DNA of 64,000 nt from Flavobacteriales bacterium. Its GTDB lineage: Bacteria; Bacteroidota; Bacteroidia; CAIKAF01. Positions 8,837-17,535 of the stretch are shown here, in pieces. Numbering within the stretch: the first letter of the stretch is position 1; each line of letters starts with the position of its first letter. The position numbers and the translations under genes were made by a program. The notes under the pieces are model-generated. The model made no database searches and had not been told where the DNA came from. It saw nothing but the letters and a program-made list of their open reading frames with translations. Location: NCBI GenBank assembly GCA_022402535.1, contig JAKRSD010000020.1, positions 478,345 to 542,344 of the forward strand, in the 5' to 3' direction.

Positions 8837-10165
8837 ATGAATAGAATAATCAATAGGTTAACCCCTCATATGTCCGTTGTTTTTTTGGCGCTTCTTTTAT
8901 TAAATAAAGCTTCCGCTCAGTCGCTTTATTTTCCTCCGCTTGCGGGAAACACTTGGGAAACCACGCCTCCGGCTACATTGAATTGGTGTCCCGAAAAAAT
9001 AGACTCCTTATACGATTTTCTGGAAAACACCAACACAAAGGCTTTTTTGGTATTGAAAGATGGAAAAGTGGTACTGGAAAAATATTTTGCCCCATTCACG
9101 CAGGATAGCGTTTGGTATTGGGCATCGGCCGGTAAAACCATTACCGCTTTGCTCACCGGGGTGGCACAGGAAGAAGGAAGCCTCAATATTCAAAATCCTT
9201 CATCAGATTATTTGGGTACCGGCTGGTCATCTCTTACCTCACAACAAGAAAGCGCAATTAAGGTATGGCATCACCTGACCATGACAACCGGGTTAGACGA
9301 CAGTGTTCCTGAGCTGGATTGTTATCTCCCGTCCTGTTTAACATATCTGGCGGCACCCGGTACAAGATGGTCGTATCATAATGCACCCTATACACTTTTG
9401 GATAGTATAATACAGATGTCCACCGGTCAAACACTGAACAATTACACCAACTCCCGCTTAAAAAACAAAACCGGGATGACGGGACTCTGGGTAAAAGTAG
9501 GATATAACACCGTGTTTTTCAGCAAAGCACGCAGTATGGCCCGTTTTGGCATATTGATACAAAATCGGGGAAAATGGAACAATCAGACCGTTTTGGGCGA
9601 TACGGCCTATTTTAATCAGATGACCACCACCTCGCAAAACCTGAACCTTGCATATGGATATCTTTGGTGGCTGAACGGCACCGCCTCTTACATGTTACCG
9701 TATATTCAAACGCCCATCCCAGGAAATGCGATGCCTGATGCCCCTTCAGATATGATTGCCGCCCTGGGAAAAAACGGACAGATTTTGAATGTTTCTCCTT
9801 CTACGGGGTTCGTGGTAGTAAGGATGGGTAACCTGCCCACCGAAAATGTATTTGTACCCAATGTATATAACAATCAGATTTGGCAAAGAATAAACGATTT
9901 GTCCTGCAGCAACAGTTCGATTCAAGAAACACAAGCTGACGCTTCTTTTGCTGTTTTTCCAAACCCGGTGACGGATGTGTTGCATATAACCACCGGAAAT
10001 TCGCCGGGAATGATTCGATATGCTGTGATTGATTCCAAAGGAGCAACCCTTTTGCGGGGAACTACCGGTGGAAAAATTGATGTTTCAGCATTTGCGCCGG
10101 GCAACTATTTTGTATTGACAGAAATCAACAATCAAAAAGTAACCCGTCAGTTTGTAAAGAACTAA
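8837..10165 (+). CDS. Secreted serine hydrolase (class C beta-lactamase fold) with T9SS domain
   Basis: 442 residues. A signal peptide (ending KASAQ at 28) is followed by a beta-lactamase/DD-peptidase-like domain (about 55-350). The SxxK nucleophile motif is S97-A-G-K100 and the second motif is Y180-H-N182, as in class C enzymes and related esterases. The last 80 residues are a T9SS type A sorting domain (FAVFPNPVTD). A -7-like TACCTTTA lies at 8809-8816. The enzyme is probably exported and may be an esterase or peptidase; sequence alone does not show antibiotic hydrolysis. It stands alone, converging on the DUF4919-like gene two bases away. Confidence 0.9.
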   Translation: MNRIINRLTPHMSVVFLALLLLNKASAQSLYFPPLAGNTWETTPPATLNWCPEKIDSLYDFLENTNTKAFLVLKDGKVVLEKYFAPFTQDSVWYWASAGKTITALLTGVAQEEGSLNIQNPSSDYLGTGWSSLTSQQESAIKVWHHLTMTTGLDDSVPELDCYLPSCLTYLAAPGTRWSYHNAPYTLLDSIIQMSTGQTLNNYTNSRLKNKTGMTGLWVKVGYNTVFFSKARSMARFGILIQNRGKWNNQTVLGDTAYFNQMTTTSQNLNLAYGYLWWLNGTASYMLPYIQTPIPGNAMPDAPSDMIAALGKNGQILNVSPSTGFVVVRMGNLPTENVFVPNVYNNQIWQRINDLSCSNSSIQETQADASFAVFPNPVTDVLHITTGNSPGMIRYAVIDSKGATLLRGTTGGKIDVSAFAPGNYFVLTEINNQKVTRQFVKN

Positions 10166-10167
10166 AA

Positions 10168-10902
10168 CTACTTTTTCTTCTTCTTTTTCCCCTTCGTTTC
10201 TTCTCCCTTTTTGAACATTTTCGAAAGGGTTCCGAACATTTCTGTGATATCAAAATACAATCCCTCTACGCCATTTTCGTTTTCAGCCAGCGTGAGGTAA
10301 TCGTATTTTCTGCCATTTTCATTTCTAAGGCTTTGTTTGCCGCCGTATGTGAAATCAAAAATTTCAATCATCCAGTATTCATCGTTTACTTCGCCAACGT
10401 GTATGGCGGTTTCAGGACTTAGACCATCGCCCGATGAAATCATGGCATTAATGACACCGAACAACATTTTTCGCCAGACCAGAAATAAATTTTTGTTTCC
10501 CGCTTCGCGATAGGCAACTACCCGGTAATTGAGAAATTTTAAACTGAACGGCTTTGCCAAATGGGCTTCTTCAGAAAGCTTTACCAATTCTTTCCGATCT
10601 TTTTCGGATAATTCTTTTTTATTCAGAATTTCTTTAATCCGATCGTGTTGTGGAGGATCTACATAAGGGCTATAATCGTCTTTAAACATATAGCCATAAA
10701 ACAAATGCCTAAATTCTTCAACGGTGAGCGTGGTGTCGGCCGATTTAAACCTTCCATAGAGGTTGGGATAGAAAAATGCAGAAGACGGGTTTTCGGTAGC
10801 CTTCTTGATTTCTGAATAATTTACAGGAACCACTTCGGGAAGCTGGGCAAACGACGGGGAACAGATAGCCAGAATAATCAGGCTTGAAAATAACCATTTC
10901 AT
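10168..10902 (-). CDS. DUF4919-like exported protein
   Basis: 244 residues with a signal peptide ending SPSFAQ. The core FFYPNLYGRF and FRHLFYGYMF blocks (about 42-72) resemble the DUF4919 family of Bacteroidota, whose function is unknown. A central region (110-215) ends in an acidic strand, and the C terminus is a run of lysines (KGKKKKKK). The lysine tail is low complexity and may be disordered. It converges tail to tail with the serine hydrolase. The family name is from memory and moderately sure. Confidence 0.75.
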   Translation of the reverse strand: MKWLFSSLIILAICSPSFAQLPEVVPVNYSEIKKATENPSSAFFYPNLYGRFKSADTTLTVEEFRHLFYGYMFKDDYSPYVDPPQHDRIKEILNKKELSEKDRKELVKLSEEAHLAKPFSLKFLNYRVVAYREAGNKNLFLVWRKMLFGVINAMISSGDGLSPETAIHVGEVNDEYWMIEIFDFTYGGKQSLRNENGRKYDYLTLAENENGVEGLYFDITEMFGTLSKMFKKGEETKGKKKKKK

Positions 10903-11012
10903 ACGCTAAGGATTTTGAAAAAAACGAAAAAGCAGAAAACAAAGTATAAACAAAAGCATACGTTTAGATATTTTAAGGCATTGGTTCAGGACCAGAATCG
11001 GGTTAAGAAAGC

Positions 11013-11020
11013 TACCTTTG
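11013..11020 (+). promoter_or_regulatory. -7 element of the thioesterase gene
   Basis: TACCTTTG matches TAnnTTTG exactly, 16 bases before ATG 11036. No good -33 TTG lies at the usual distance, so the promoter may be weak or activated. Confidence 0.5.
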
Positions 11021-11035
11021 CCCTAAAAGAGAGAT

Positions 11036-11470
11036 ATGGCGTCAAAAATACTGGCCTTTATGCAGGCCAACATCGGCAAAAATTTTGGAGATTATACCCC
11101 TCCATTTTCTAAGTTTTTAAATGGAATTATTGTTTCGGCCGAAGAAGGAAAAATCGTGATGGAATTTGAAGTGCATGATACCATGTTAAATCCTGCGGGG
11201 CTTATGCACGGCGGAGTTCATGCGGCCATTATTGATGAAATGACGGGGCTGATGGTGGCCACCCTGGGCGAACCCACTTTGTATGTTTCCTCGAGTCTGT
11301 ATGTAGATTTTTTTGGCAAAGTACGCCACGGCGAAAAAGTACAGGCAACTGCCACGCTCAATAAAAGAGGCCGCACCATCATGAATGCGGAGTGTTTCAT
11401 TACCAATGGTGAAGGCAAAGTGGTTTCTAAAGGAACCTGCAACCTGGTGAATACGGGGATTGCTATTTAA
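11036..11470 (+). CDS. PaaI-family hotdog thioesterase
   Basis: 144 residues, cytoplasmic, single hotdog domain. The family motif HGG (58-60), which forms the oxyanion end of the central helix, is followed by D67 in AAIIDEMTG, the usual acidic catalytic residue. The beta strands after it (SSSLYVDFFGKVRHGE, about 87-102) fit the 4HBT/PaaI fold. Such enzymes hydrolyse acyl-CoA thioesters, often aromatic or medium-chain; the substrate here is unknown. Its start follows the -7 box by 16 bases. It converges on the diheme cytochrome gene. Confidence 0.85.
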   Translation: MASKILAFMQANIGKNFGDYTPPFSKFLNGIIVSAEEGKIVMEFEVHDTMLNPAGLMHGGVHAAIIDEMTGLMVATLGEPTLYVSSSLYVDFFGKVRHGEKVQATATLNKRGRTIMNAECFITNGEGKVVSKGTCNLVNTGIAI

Positions 11471-11475
11471 GCGCC

Positions 11476-12522
11476 TTATTTCATTTCTTTTATCCATTCG
11501 GATAATAAAGCCAAACCTTCGGCATCCACCGTTCTTCTTCCCATTTCGGGCATCATAATACCCGGGTCTAAACTTTGTAGGCGGTAAATCATAATCGACT
11601 TTTCGGGTTTGCCCGGATGTATGGAATATAACATATCGGCCGAAGCCCGGCCTGCTGCCACCGGCGTTTTATTTATTCCCAGTTTGGTAACATCGGTTTC
11701 GGTATGGTTTAAATACAACCCGCTGCTGGATGCCTGGCCTCCCGAACGGTGGCAATGTCCGCAATTTACATCCAGATACGCGCGTGCCCGTTGTTCCAAA
11801 GTACCGGTTTCCGGATTTGTCCAAACCGCAAATTGTGGCGCTTTATCCGCCGGAGGCGCGCCTGTTAATGCCTGTTGTTCGGTCCAGTGGGCCAGTTGGT
11901 TTTTAATGCCCGTTTCGTACGCAAATTCTTTATTCAGCGATCTTGCCGTGGGGCCTATGGGTACAATTTCACCCTGTAATTCGTGACACTGTTTACATTG
12001 ATTTTTATTCGGAATTACGTATTGAATGCTTCTTTTTTTTCCGTCGGTATGAATCCACTCCACGGGCTTTACGGCGCCCGCCACTTCGTAATAGGCTTCG
12101 GTTTGTTCGTCGTTCCAGATATAGGAAAATGCATCCCAGCGGTTGGCCTGTTTGTATAATAACCGGGTTTCCATAATCCGCCTTTTTTTGTCGGGTTTGC
12201 GAAAATCGGCAGGATAGTAAAAGGTTTTGGCAATCACGGTTCCTTCCGGAAAAGAAAACACTTCCGTGGAATCATACCTTGCCGAAGTGCCTTCAGGCAG
12301 TTTTACAAAACGCAGTTTGTGGGCATAATCAGAAAACAAAGGGGTGTTTAAATCGTAAGGGATTACACCCTCTGCTGCGAGCTGATTTTTCATATCGCCC
12401 TTAAAAAGTCCGTATTCCGAAAGCGTGGCATACGGTTTAAAATCCTTTTCGGGTTTGAAATTAAACGAACGAAAAGATAATAATAGAACAATTGCCGAGG
12501 AAAAGAGGAACAGCCTATTCAT
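11476..12522 (-). CDS. SO_2930-like diheme c-type cytochrome
   Basis: 348 residues. A hydrophobic N-terminal signal (about 1-19) is followed by a conserved body and two haem c sites, CKQCH (176-180) and CGHCH (254-258). M280-range methionines near the C terminus could be distal ligands. The gene starts inside the end of the beta-helix gene (8-base overlap), so the two are translationally coupled. This matches the recurrent pair of families named after Shewanella SO_2930 (diheme) and SO_2929 (parallel beta-helix), described as co-occurring exported proteins of unknown function. A redox role outside the inner membrane is likely; the substrate is unknown. Confidence 0.85.
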   Translation of the reverse strand: MNRLFLFSSAIVLLLSFRSFNFKPEKDFKPYATLSEYGLFKGDMKNQLAAEGVIPYDLNTPLFSDYAHKLRFVKLPEGTSARYDSTEVFSFPEGTVIAKTFYYPADFRKPDKKRRIMETRLLYKQANRWDAFSYIWNDEQTEAYYEVAGAVKPVEWIHTDGKKRSIQYVIPNKNQCKQCHELQGEIVPIGPTARSLNKEFAYETGIKNQLAHWTEQQALTGAPPADKAPQFAVWTNPETGTLEQRARAYLDVNCGHCHRSGGQASSSGLYLNHTETDVTKLGINKTPVAAGRASADMLYSIHPGKPEKSIMIYRLQSLDPGIMMPEMGRRTVDAEGLALLSEWIKEMK

Positions 12523-13717
12523 TTTTATTTTTACAAAGAAACGGTTTGGGATCGCGGCTCAGGTTTTTGAATCCGTTTGCCGCATCCAGGTTTGAAAAGC
12601 TATTGTCAGAATTGTTGCCGATACAAATAAAATTTTCATTGCCCTCGGGTCCTCCCGCATTCATGTTGGGGTCTATAATTCCGTCGTATAAAATGGCAGG
12701 AATGTTTTTCTTGAATTTAAACCAGATGAGAAGTCCTACACGGGTTTGTTTTGACGGACCTTTGGCAGATTTCACGATTTCATTATCGTGTATGGAAACC
12801 CGGTATGAAAACGGATTATATAAGGAGTCGTTGTATTTTCTTTCAGAAATATAATAACTGATTATTCCTACAGGGGCTGTTCGATTGCCGATGATTCGGT
12901 TGTTATAGATTTCAATGTTTTCGGACGCCAGTACCATAACGCCGGTTCCCGGGGGCACTTCGCCTACAATATTTCCTTTGGGTGCAAAATTCGTGTAGTT
13001 GTTATCGAAAATATGGTTGTTATACACTTTTATGTCGCGCCCTCTTTTCAGCGGCAGTTCAGGCATATCAAATACCAATACGCCTCCCGTATTTTGTGTG
13101 GCGATGTTGTTATAGACTTCCGCATTTACGCAGTTTTCGATTTCAATTCCCGCCACATTAAATTTTGCCAGACAGTTTGTGACTTTCACATCGTAGGATT
13201 GTCCCACATAAATGCCCGCATCCGAAGCGCCGATGGCAATGCAGGAGTCAATAATTACGCCCCTGCACCCCACTGGATAAATGCCATAAGCCCCGTTTTT
13301 CTTCGAAGGTTTTCCTATCCATTCGGTTTTTACCGACTTCATGTACACATCCGAAGAGTTTAAAATTTTAATGCAATCGCCTTTGGCGTCCTGAATGGTA
13401 AATCCGATTAATTCTATGCCATCGCATTGGTTCACCTTTAACCCTTCGGCGCCATCAAGTTGATTTTTAAAGGACAAGATGGTTTTATCTGTTCCCGCCC
13501 CCATAACCACCATGTTCTTTTTGCCATCTATCGAAAGGCTTCGGTTAAAAGAGAACTTACCGGCAGGAATAAACAGGGTATCTCCGTCTTCGGCTTCAAT
13601 GGCAAGGGTTTGCAGTTTTTTAAAAACATCTTCCTGCGAATAGGCGCTAACGGGCAATGCCCAAATGCAGAAGACGGAACATTTTAAAATCAGGTTTGAT
13701 ATTTTGTGCAGGCTCAT
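12515..13717 (-). CDS. Parallel beta-helix protein, partner of the diheme cytochrome
   Basis: 400 residues. After a signal peptide (ending SAYSQ, about 28) comes a pectate-lyase-like start with DGDTLFIPAGKFSF (about 40-55). A long series of right-handed beta-helix turns follows (about 60-300), with repeated N-rich rungs such as EIENCVNAEVYNN and ENIEIYNNRIIGN. The C-terminal 100 residues are less regular and contain YYISERKYND. The family resembles carbohydrate-active beta-helices, but no catalytic residues can be assigned. It is the first gene of a two-gene operon with the diheme protein; the pairing is conserved across distant bacteria, which suggests one exported complex. Confidence 0.85.
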   Translation of the reverse strand: MSLHKISNLILKCSVFCIWALPVSAYSQEDVFKKLQTLAIEAEDGDTLFIPAGKFSFNRSLSIDGKKNMVVMGAGTDKTILSFKNQLDGAEGLKVNQCDGIELIGFTIQDAKGDCIKILNSSDVYMKSVKTEWIGKPSKKNGAYGIYPVGCRGVIIDSCIAIGASDAGIYVGQSYDVKVTNCLAKFNVAGIEIENCVNAEVYNNIATQNTGGVLVFDMPELPLKRGRDIKVYNNHIFDNNYTNFAPKGNIVGEVPPGTGVMVLASENIEIYNNRIIGNRTAPVGIISYYISERKYNDSLYNPFSYRVSIHDNEIVKSAKGPSKQTRVGLLIWFKFKKNIPAILYDGIIDPNMNAGGPEGNENFICIGNNSDNSFSNLDAANGFKNLSRDPKPFLCKNKNE

Positions 13718-13821
13718 TATTAAAACAGATTTGCTGTTGTGTAGTATTTTATATTTGATTTCAGCCCTAAAGTATTAAATTATGAAAACAAACCCATGCT
13801 GTAGGTGTTTCTTTAATAAAA

Positions 13822-14001
13822 ATGTTTTTCAAAAAAGACCCCATTAAACAGTTAGAAAAAGAATATGCCAAAAAAATGGAAGAATCTCACCGGTTTGGCA
13901 AAGAAGGAAACCGCATGAAAAGTGATATGGCTTTTGCGGAGGCGGAGGAAATTCTCAATAAAATAGCGGCTTTAAAGAACGCAGATAAAACTATCCGGTA
14001 A
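13822..14001 (+). CDS. Lacal_2735 family small protein
   Basis: 59 residues, starting MFFKKDPIKQLEKEY and ending DKTIR. It is a small, charged, helical protein matching the Lacal_2735 (DUF6435) family of Bacteroidota, cytoplasmic and of unknown function. A TATATTTG -7-like box lies at 13750-13757. Its stop codon (13999-14001) falls inside the left copy of the 86-bp repeat derived from the queG 3' end. In the ancestral arrangement this gene therefore probably converged on and overlapped queG by a few bases. It is intact despite the neighbouring insertion. Confidence 0.8.
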   Translation: MFFKKDPIKQLEKEYAKKMEESHRFGKEGNRMKSDMAFAEAEEILNKIAALKNADKTIR

Positions 14002-14076
14002 TAAAGCGGATATTTCTTCTGAGTCCTTCGAATTTGGTTCTTTTAACCGGAGATTTTTTGAAAAGTTCTTCAAAAA
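13991..14076. repeat. Left direct repeat: displaced 3' end of queG
   Basis: 86 bp that match 17536-17621 at 84 positions. Read on the minus strand it encodes the last 28 codons of queG, including its TAG stop (13991-13993), but nothing upstream is left. The two differences are 13994 (GGA for GGG, Gly) and 14063 (CTT for CTC, Leu), both synonymous. The left end overlaps the Lacal_2735 stop and the right end contains the TGA stop of the metalloprotease gene (14070-14072). It marks one edge of the AT-rich island. Confidence 0.9.
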
Positions 14077-15209
14077 TTGCAAGTGTTTTCAAAAATCACT
14101 TCTAATTGAGAACTACCTGTAAACTCAGAAGCAAAAAACTCTACCGATTGTGAAAAGTAAACATCAACCTTTTCATTTAGTTCAAGAGCATAAGGAGGTG
14201 TAGAGCATCCTCCAATTATCACATTCCTGCCAAAATGAGAAAGTTTCGGATATCCTAAATCACATATAGAATTATCAACCGAAACAGCGTAACATGTTGT
14301 GTATGGGTTAAGACCATTTTCAAGGCCGGAATGAACCTTTTCAATCTGACAAGGGGTTAGTGCATTATAGTTACTGTAATCCATCAAATTATTTGAACAG
14401 CCAACACCTACATTATTAAATCCGCAATGGGGGTGAACGGATGAACCATATACATGAATCATATCTGCCGCCGAGGGGGTGTCGCCACAATCATCACCAC
14501 ATGTATTTCCAATATTTGTGGGACAAGCTGCACCATTTGGAAAGAGAACAGTATGATTTAAGCCTAAAAGATGTCCAATTTCATGGCATAAATGATTCCC
14601 GTCAGTCCAAAATGCCCATTGTGGGGGAGGAATAGCTCCGCCACCATTTACCCAATCACGATACCACTTCCAAATCAAACCAGATTCGGTAAACTTAACA
14701 GAGCTAGTCTGACTAGTATTCGGAGCCCACCCCCCAGATGAACAACATGTTATAAAAACATTCATTACGTTTGGTTTATCTGTCCCATATAAATTATACA
14801 AACTTGTTCCGCTGTTATATGAGTATAAACTAGGGTTATTATGAAAATAAACGGCGTCAATTACATAATTGAAATTTTTAGCTAAAACAGGAGTTGTGTT
14901 ACCACTGGGGATATTCATTTGTATATTGAAACCTTGTGAATAATTCATATAATTTACAAGATCTCTAGTAAAATCATAACCATTGTAATTATTACCCATT
15001 CCATCAGAAGATTCTGTAAAGTTGGAATAAGCATCCTTTCTAATAAAATGAAAATTAAGCCTGACGGTTTTGTTGGTACTAATCGATTTAGCGGGATTAA
15101 GCACTTGATTTATTTGTTCACCCTCTGTGTTGTTATCTAAGCAATAAATTTGCGATTTCAATTCTACAACAATAAGTATAGCAAGTATAAAGAATATTGA
15201 CTTTTTCAT
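14070..15209 (-). CDS. Secreted metzincin (M43/pappalysin-like) zinc metalloprotease
   Basis: 379 residues. The signal peptide runs to about 20. The zinc site H209-E210-I-G-H213-LLGLN-H219 is a full metzincin motif, with a Met-turn at NNLMDYS (M276), which places it near the pappalysin group (M43). Several paired cysteines (C155-C156, C229, C237, C241, C262) suggest disulfides. The last 40 residues resemble the short beta C-terminal modules that end in a cysteine motif in Bacteroidota secreted proteins. The final codons and the TGA stop lie inside the queG-derived repeat, so the original end may have been altered. Third gene of a coupled AT-rich operon (ATGA overlap with the gene before). Confidence 0.85.
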   Translation of the reverse strand: MKKSIFFILAILIVVELKSQIYCLDNNTEGEQINQVLNPAKSISTNKTVRLNFHFIRKDAYSNFTESSDGMGNNYNGYDFTRDLVNYMNYSQGFNIQMNIPSGNTTPVLAKNFNYVIDAVYFHNNPSLYSYNSGTSLYNLYGTDKPNVMNVFITCCSSGGWAPNTSQTSSVKFTESGLIWKWYRDWVNGGGAIPPPQWAFWTDGNHLCHEIGHLLGLNHTVLFPNGAACPTNIGNTCGDDCGDTPSAADMIHVYGSSVHPHCGFNNVGVGCSNNLMDYSNYNALTPCQIEKVHSGLENGLNPYTTCYAVSVDNSICDLGYPKLSHFGRNVIIGGCSTPPYALELNEKVDVYFSQSVEFFASEFTGSSQLEVIFENTCNF

Positions 15210-16180
15210 TTTTTAACAAATTTTGTGGTTAACACTTTACCGTTATCTAACTCAACGTAAAGGACATACATACCGAAAATTAAGTCGCCGACATAAAATG
15301 TGTTAGAATTGCCGGTAAATCCGGACAAAAAACGACCTGATAAATCATATATTTTTAAATTTCTAATAATATAGTTATTAGCTATTTTAATGCTGATAAA
15401 ATCTGCAGCGGGATTTGGATAAACATATAAAAGAGACTCTAAGTCGTTTTGATTTATTGAAAATGTTGAGAACATATACAGATTGCATTGATCTTCAGAA
15501 GATGAATTAAAATTAACGGTGCCCCTAATATTATCATAATAACATCTTAAAAGGCCTGTTGCACCAACCATTCCATCAACTACATTACAATTTAAGGAAG
15601 AAGGTTGTGGCAAAAAATTCCATAAGGATCCAATGTTTTTTAAGACTCTGTTACCTACAGTCCAATAGGGAGGCTGATGAAAATCAACAAATCTAAATTT
15701 TCTATTTGAATTTGTTTGCCAACCTGTATCTGAAGCTACCATAAAATTAGGTTGTAAAATGGGGTTACAAATAAAGGTAAAATTATTTGGCTCAACCTCA
15801 TACATGTCGCCAGGCAAAATATCAAAGACATAAAGATTCGTAAAACTTAAAGTTTGAGGATTAAACCAATATATCGTGTCTTGCTGTTTGCAGAATATAA
15901 AATCTTCACCGGCTATATCAGATGAGAGAACATTTATTTGATTTTGATTGGGTATATATGTTTTAATTCTGCTTGTAAAAAGTTTACACTCCCTTTGATA
16001 AATAGTTGTATCCCTATTATATGATACAACAAGATGTTGAAGGCTGCTCATAGATATTATTTCATACAACCATGTTGCCCCTTGTGGAGACCATTCAACA
16101 TCATCCACAATTTGGCATTTCCCATTTTTATAAAAAAAGAGAAAAACGAGTAACAATAAATAAAACCTGTTCATAAACAT
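15206..16180 (-). CDS. T9SS type A surface protein of the AT-rich island
   Basis: 324 residues. A signal peptide (ending KNGKCQ) is followed by WSPQGATWLYE, the same opening seen in the proteins at 41354 and 42273 (GSKWWYCW, GATWYFDQ). The middle part has no recognisable enzyme motif. The C terminus is a T9SS type A sorting domain (LYVYPNPAADF to the KFVKK end). ATG 16180 overlaps the upstream TGA by one base (TGATG); a second ATG at 16174 is also possible. It overlaps the metalloprotease start by four bases. Unknown surface function. Confidence 0.8.
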   Translation of the reverse strand: MFMNRFYLLLLVFLFFYKNGKCQIVDDVEWSPQGATWLYEIISMSSLQHLVVSYNRDTTIYQRECKLFTSRIKTYIPNQNQINVLSSDIAGEDFIFCKQQDTIYWFNPQTLSFTNLYVFDILPGDMYEVEPNNFTFICNPILQPNFMVASDTGWQTNSNRKFRFVDFHQPPYWTVGNRVLKNIGSLWNFLPQPSSLNCNVVDGMVGATGLLRCYYDNIRGTVNFNSSSEDQCNLYMFSTFSINQNDLESLLYVYPNPAADFISIKIANNYIIRNLKIYDLSGRFLSGFTGNSNTFYVGDLIFGMYVLYVELDNGKVLTTKFVKK

Positions 16181-16899
16181 CAGTTTTTAATCTTTAATTT
16201 TAATTCTTCAATTTCTTTATGTAATTCTTTAATTGATTCCACTAAATGGGGTATCAATTCTATATACGAAATTGCTAATGTACCTTTTTCATCCTCAACC
16301 ACCAATTCCGGGAATATGTTTTTTAATTCTTGAGCAATAAAGCCTGTGCTATTTTGGGTAAATCCATAACCCGCTTCTGCTTTTCGCTGTTCTTCAATGG
16401 TTTTAAGTTTGATTTCCGTATCTTCCACATCATCGTGCATTACTGCATTTACATCCGTGTCAAATATGGGTTTCATTTTATACGTCACAGGATTCAGTAA
16501 AAGTAATTTATTAAGTGATCCCTTAACAGGTCTAATGTCTGTTTTAAGTTTTTCGTCAGACGTTTGTAAAAGTTGTGAACATCTTATACCTCCATTAACA
16601 TCTAACCTGAATAATAGAGACCCTTGAGTTCCTATTCCTATGTTTCTGTCGCTTCTCATAAACATTACATAATTACCAGAGTTTGACGCCGGCCAAGGTC
16701 TCCAAAAATTAAATCCACCACCAATACTTTCTAATGCATATACACCATTATTGGGGGTTGTTCCATTATTTCCAAAACTCAGCGTTTTGTAATTTGAATA
16801 TCCAATTTGAATAAGTTCATTATTTAATATTTTAAACGAACCTTGTGAAAAGAGAGATAGTGAAACAAACGAAACGGATAAAAGCAGTAATTTTTTCAT
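16180..16899 (-). CDS. Tail-fibre/S74 intramolecular-chaperone domain protein
   Basis: 239 residues with a signal peptide (ending LFSQ). The C-terminal half (about 105-235) matches the S74 endosialidase-type chaperone domain. It has TSDEKLKTDI with the expected Ser-Lys pair (S114, K119) for self-cleavage, then GFIAQELKNIFPE and a last helix, YIELIPHLVESIKEL, leading into a coiled coil. In phage tail spikes this domain trimerises the protein and then cuts itself off. Bacteroidota carry many secreted versions with unknown cargo. Here the part before the chaperone is only about 85 residues. First gene of the island's minus-strand operon. Confidence 0.85.
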   Translation of the reverse strand: MKKLLLLSVSFVSLSLFSQGSFKILNNELIQIGYSNYKTLSFGNNGTTPNNGVYALESIGGGFNFWRPWPASNSGNYVMFMRSDRNIGIGTQGSLLFRLDVNGGIRCSQLLQTSDEKLKTDIRPVKGSLNKLLLLNPVTYKMKPIFDTDVNAVMHDDVEDTEIKLKTIEEQRKAEAGYGFTQNSTGFIAQELKNIFPELVVEDEKGTLAISYIELIPHLVESIKELHKEIEELKLKIKN

Positions 16900-16928
16900 A
16901 TGCGATAAATTTTAATTTATCTAAAATT

Positions 16929-16999
16929 ATAACTTAAAGCAAACCCAATCAAAAAAATGTGCATAATTTACACACTATGTGTAATAATTAATACATTTG
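16929..16999. promoter_or_regulatory. Divergent promoter region with inverted repeat next to the XRE gene
   Basis: A perfect 7-3-7 inverted repeat, TTACACA-cta-TGTGTAA, occupies 16968-16984. For the XRE gene, TACATTTG (16992-16999) is a -7 box 8 bases beyond it. For the leftward operon, a T-run ending TTTG, 20 bases, then TAATTTTA can be read on the minus strand between about 16955 and 16920. The repeat thus lies where a regulator could control both directions. Binding by the XRE product is inference. Confidence 0.55.
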
Positions 17000-17022
17000 T
17001 ATTATAAATAAATCAAAACATT

Positions 17023-17364
17023 ATGAGTATACAAAAGCAAGTCTGTTTAAATATCAGACAACTGAGAAATAAAAAGAATATAAGTCAAGAAGCTGTAGCC
17101 CGTGAGCTAAATATTGAACGATCAACATACTCTCGAATAGAACTTGGCAAAACTGACATTACCCTTGAAATGATTGAAAAAATATCAAAAGTGCTTGACA
17201 CTGATGTGCCAAAATTAATGGGGTTCAATGGCAATAATATTTATAACGTATCAGAAAACAATTGTGGAAATTTATCTGCTCAGGGGATTAACACATCTTT
17301 GAGTATAAACATACCCGTTGAAATGTTTGATGAATTTAGGAATTTTCTCAATAAAAACAAATAG
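17023..17364 (+). CDS. XRE-family transcriptional regulator
   Basis: 113 residues. An HTH_3/XRE domain covers about 8-66 (RQLRNKKNISQEAVARELNI, then RSTYSRIELGKTD). A 45-residue tail follows that might mediate oligomerisation. It is transcribed divergently from the three-gene island operon across an intergenic region holding a 7-3-7 inverted repeat, a typical layout for an autoregulated local repressor. AT-rich like its island neighbours. Regulation of the metalloprotease operon is plausible but not shown. Confidence 0.85.
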   Translation: MSIQKQVCLNIRQLRNKKNISQEAVARELNIERSTYSRIELGKTDITLEMIEKISKVLDTDVPKLMGFNGNNIYNVSENNCGNLSAQGINTSLSINIPVEMFDEFRNFLNKNK

Positions 17365-17535
17365 CGTTGGTTTTATGAGATTTACCTATTCTTCAGGCTA
17401 CAATTTCCTCAAACCGGTTTTACATTAATTATATGGTTCTGTTTATTAAATAGACATTAGATTTCCGTTTTGGATAATATTAGAGTTTCGATTTACTATA
17501 AGCAATAAATTGCTACTCTATAAATGCAGTAAATT

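Noticed and set aside
13782-13847. Short frame starting at ATG 13782, before the Lacal_2735 gene (possible leader peptide)
   Set aside because: 21 codons, overlaps the real start out of frame, no attenuator hairpin or codon bias that would support it.
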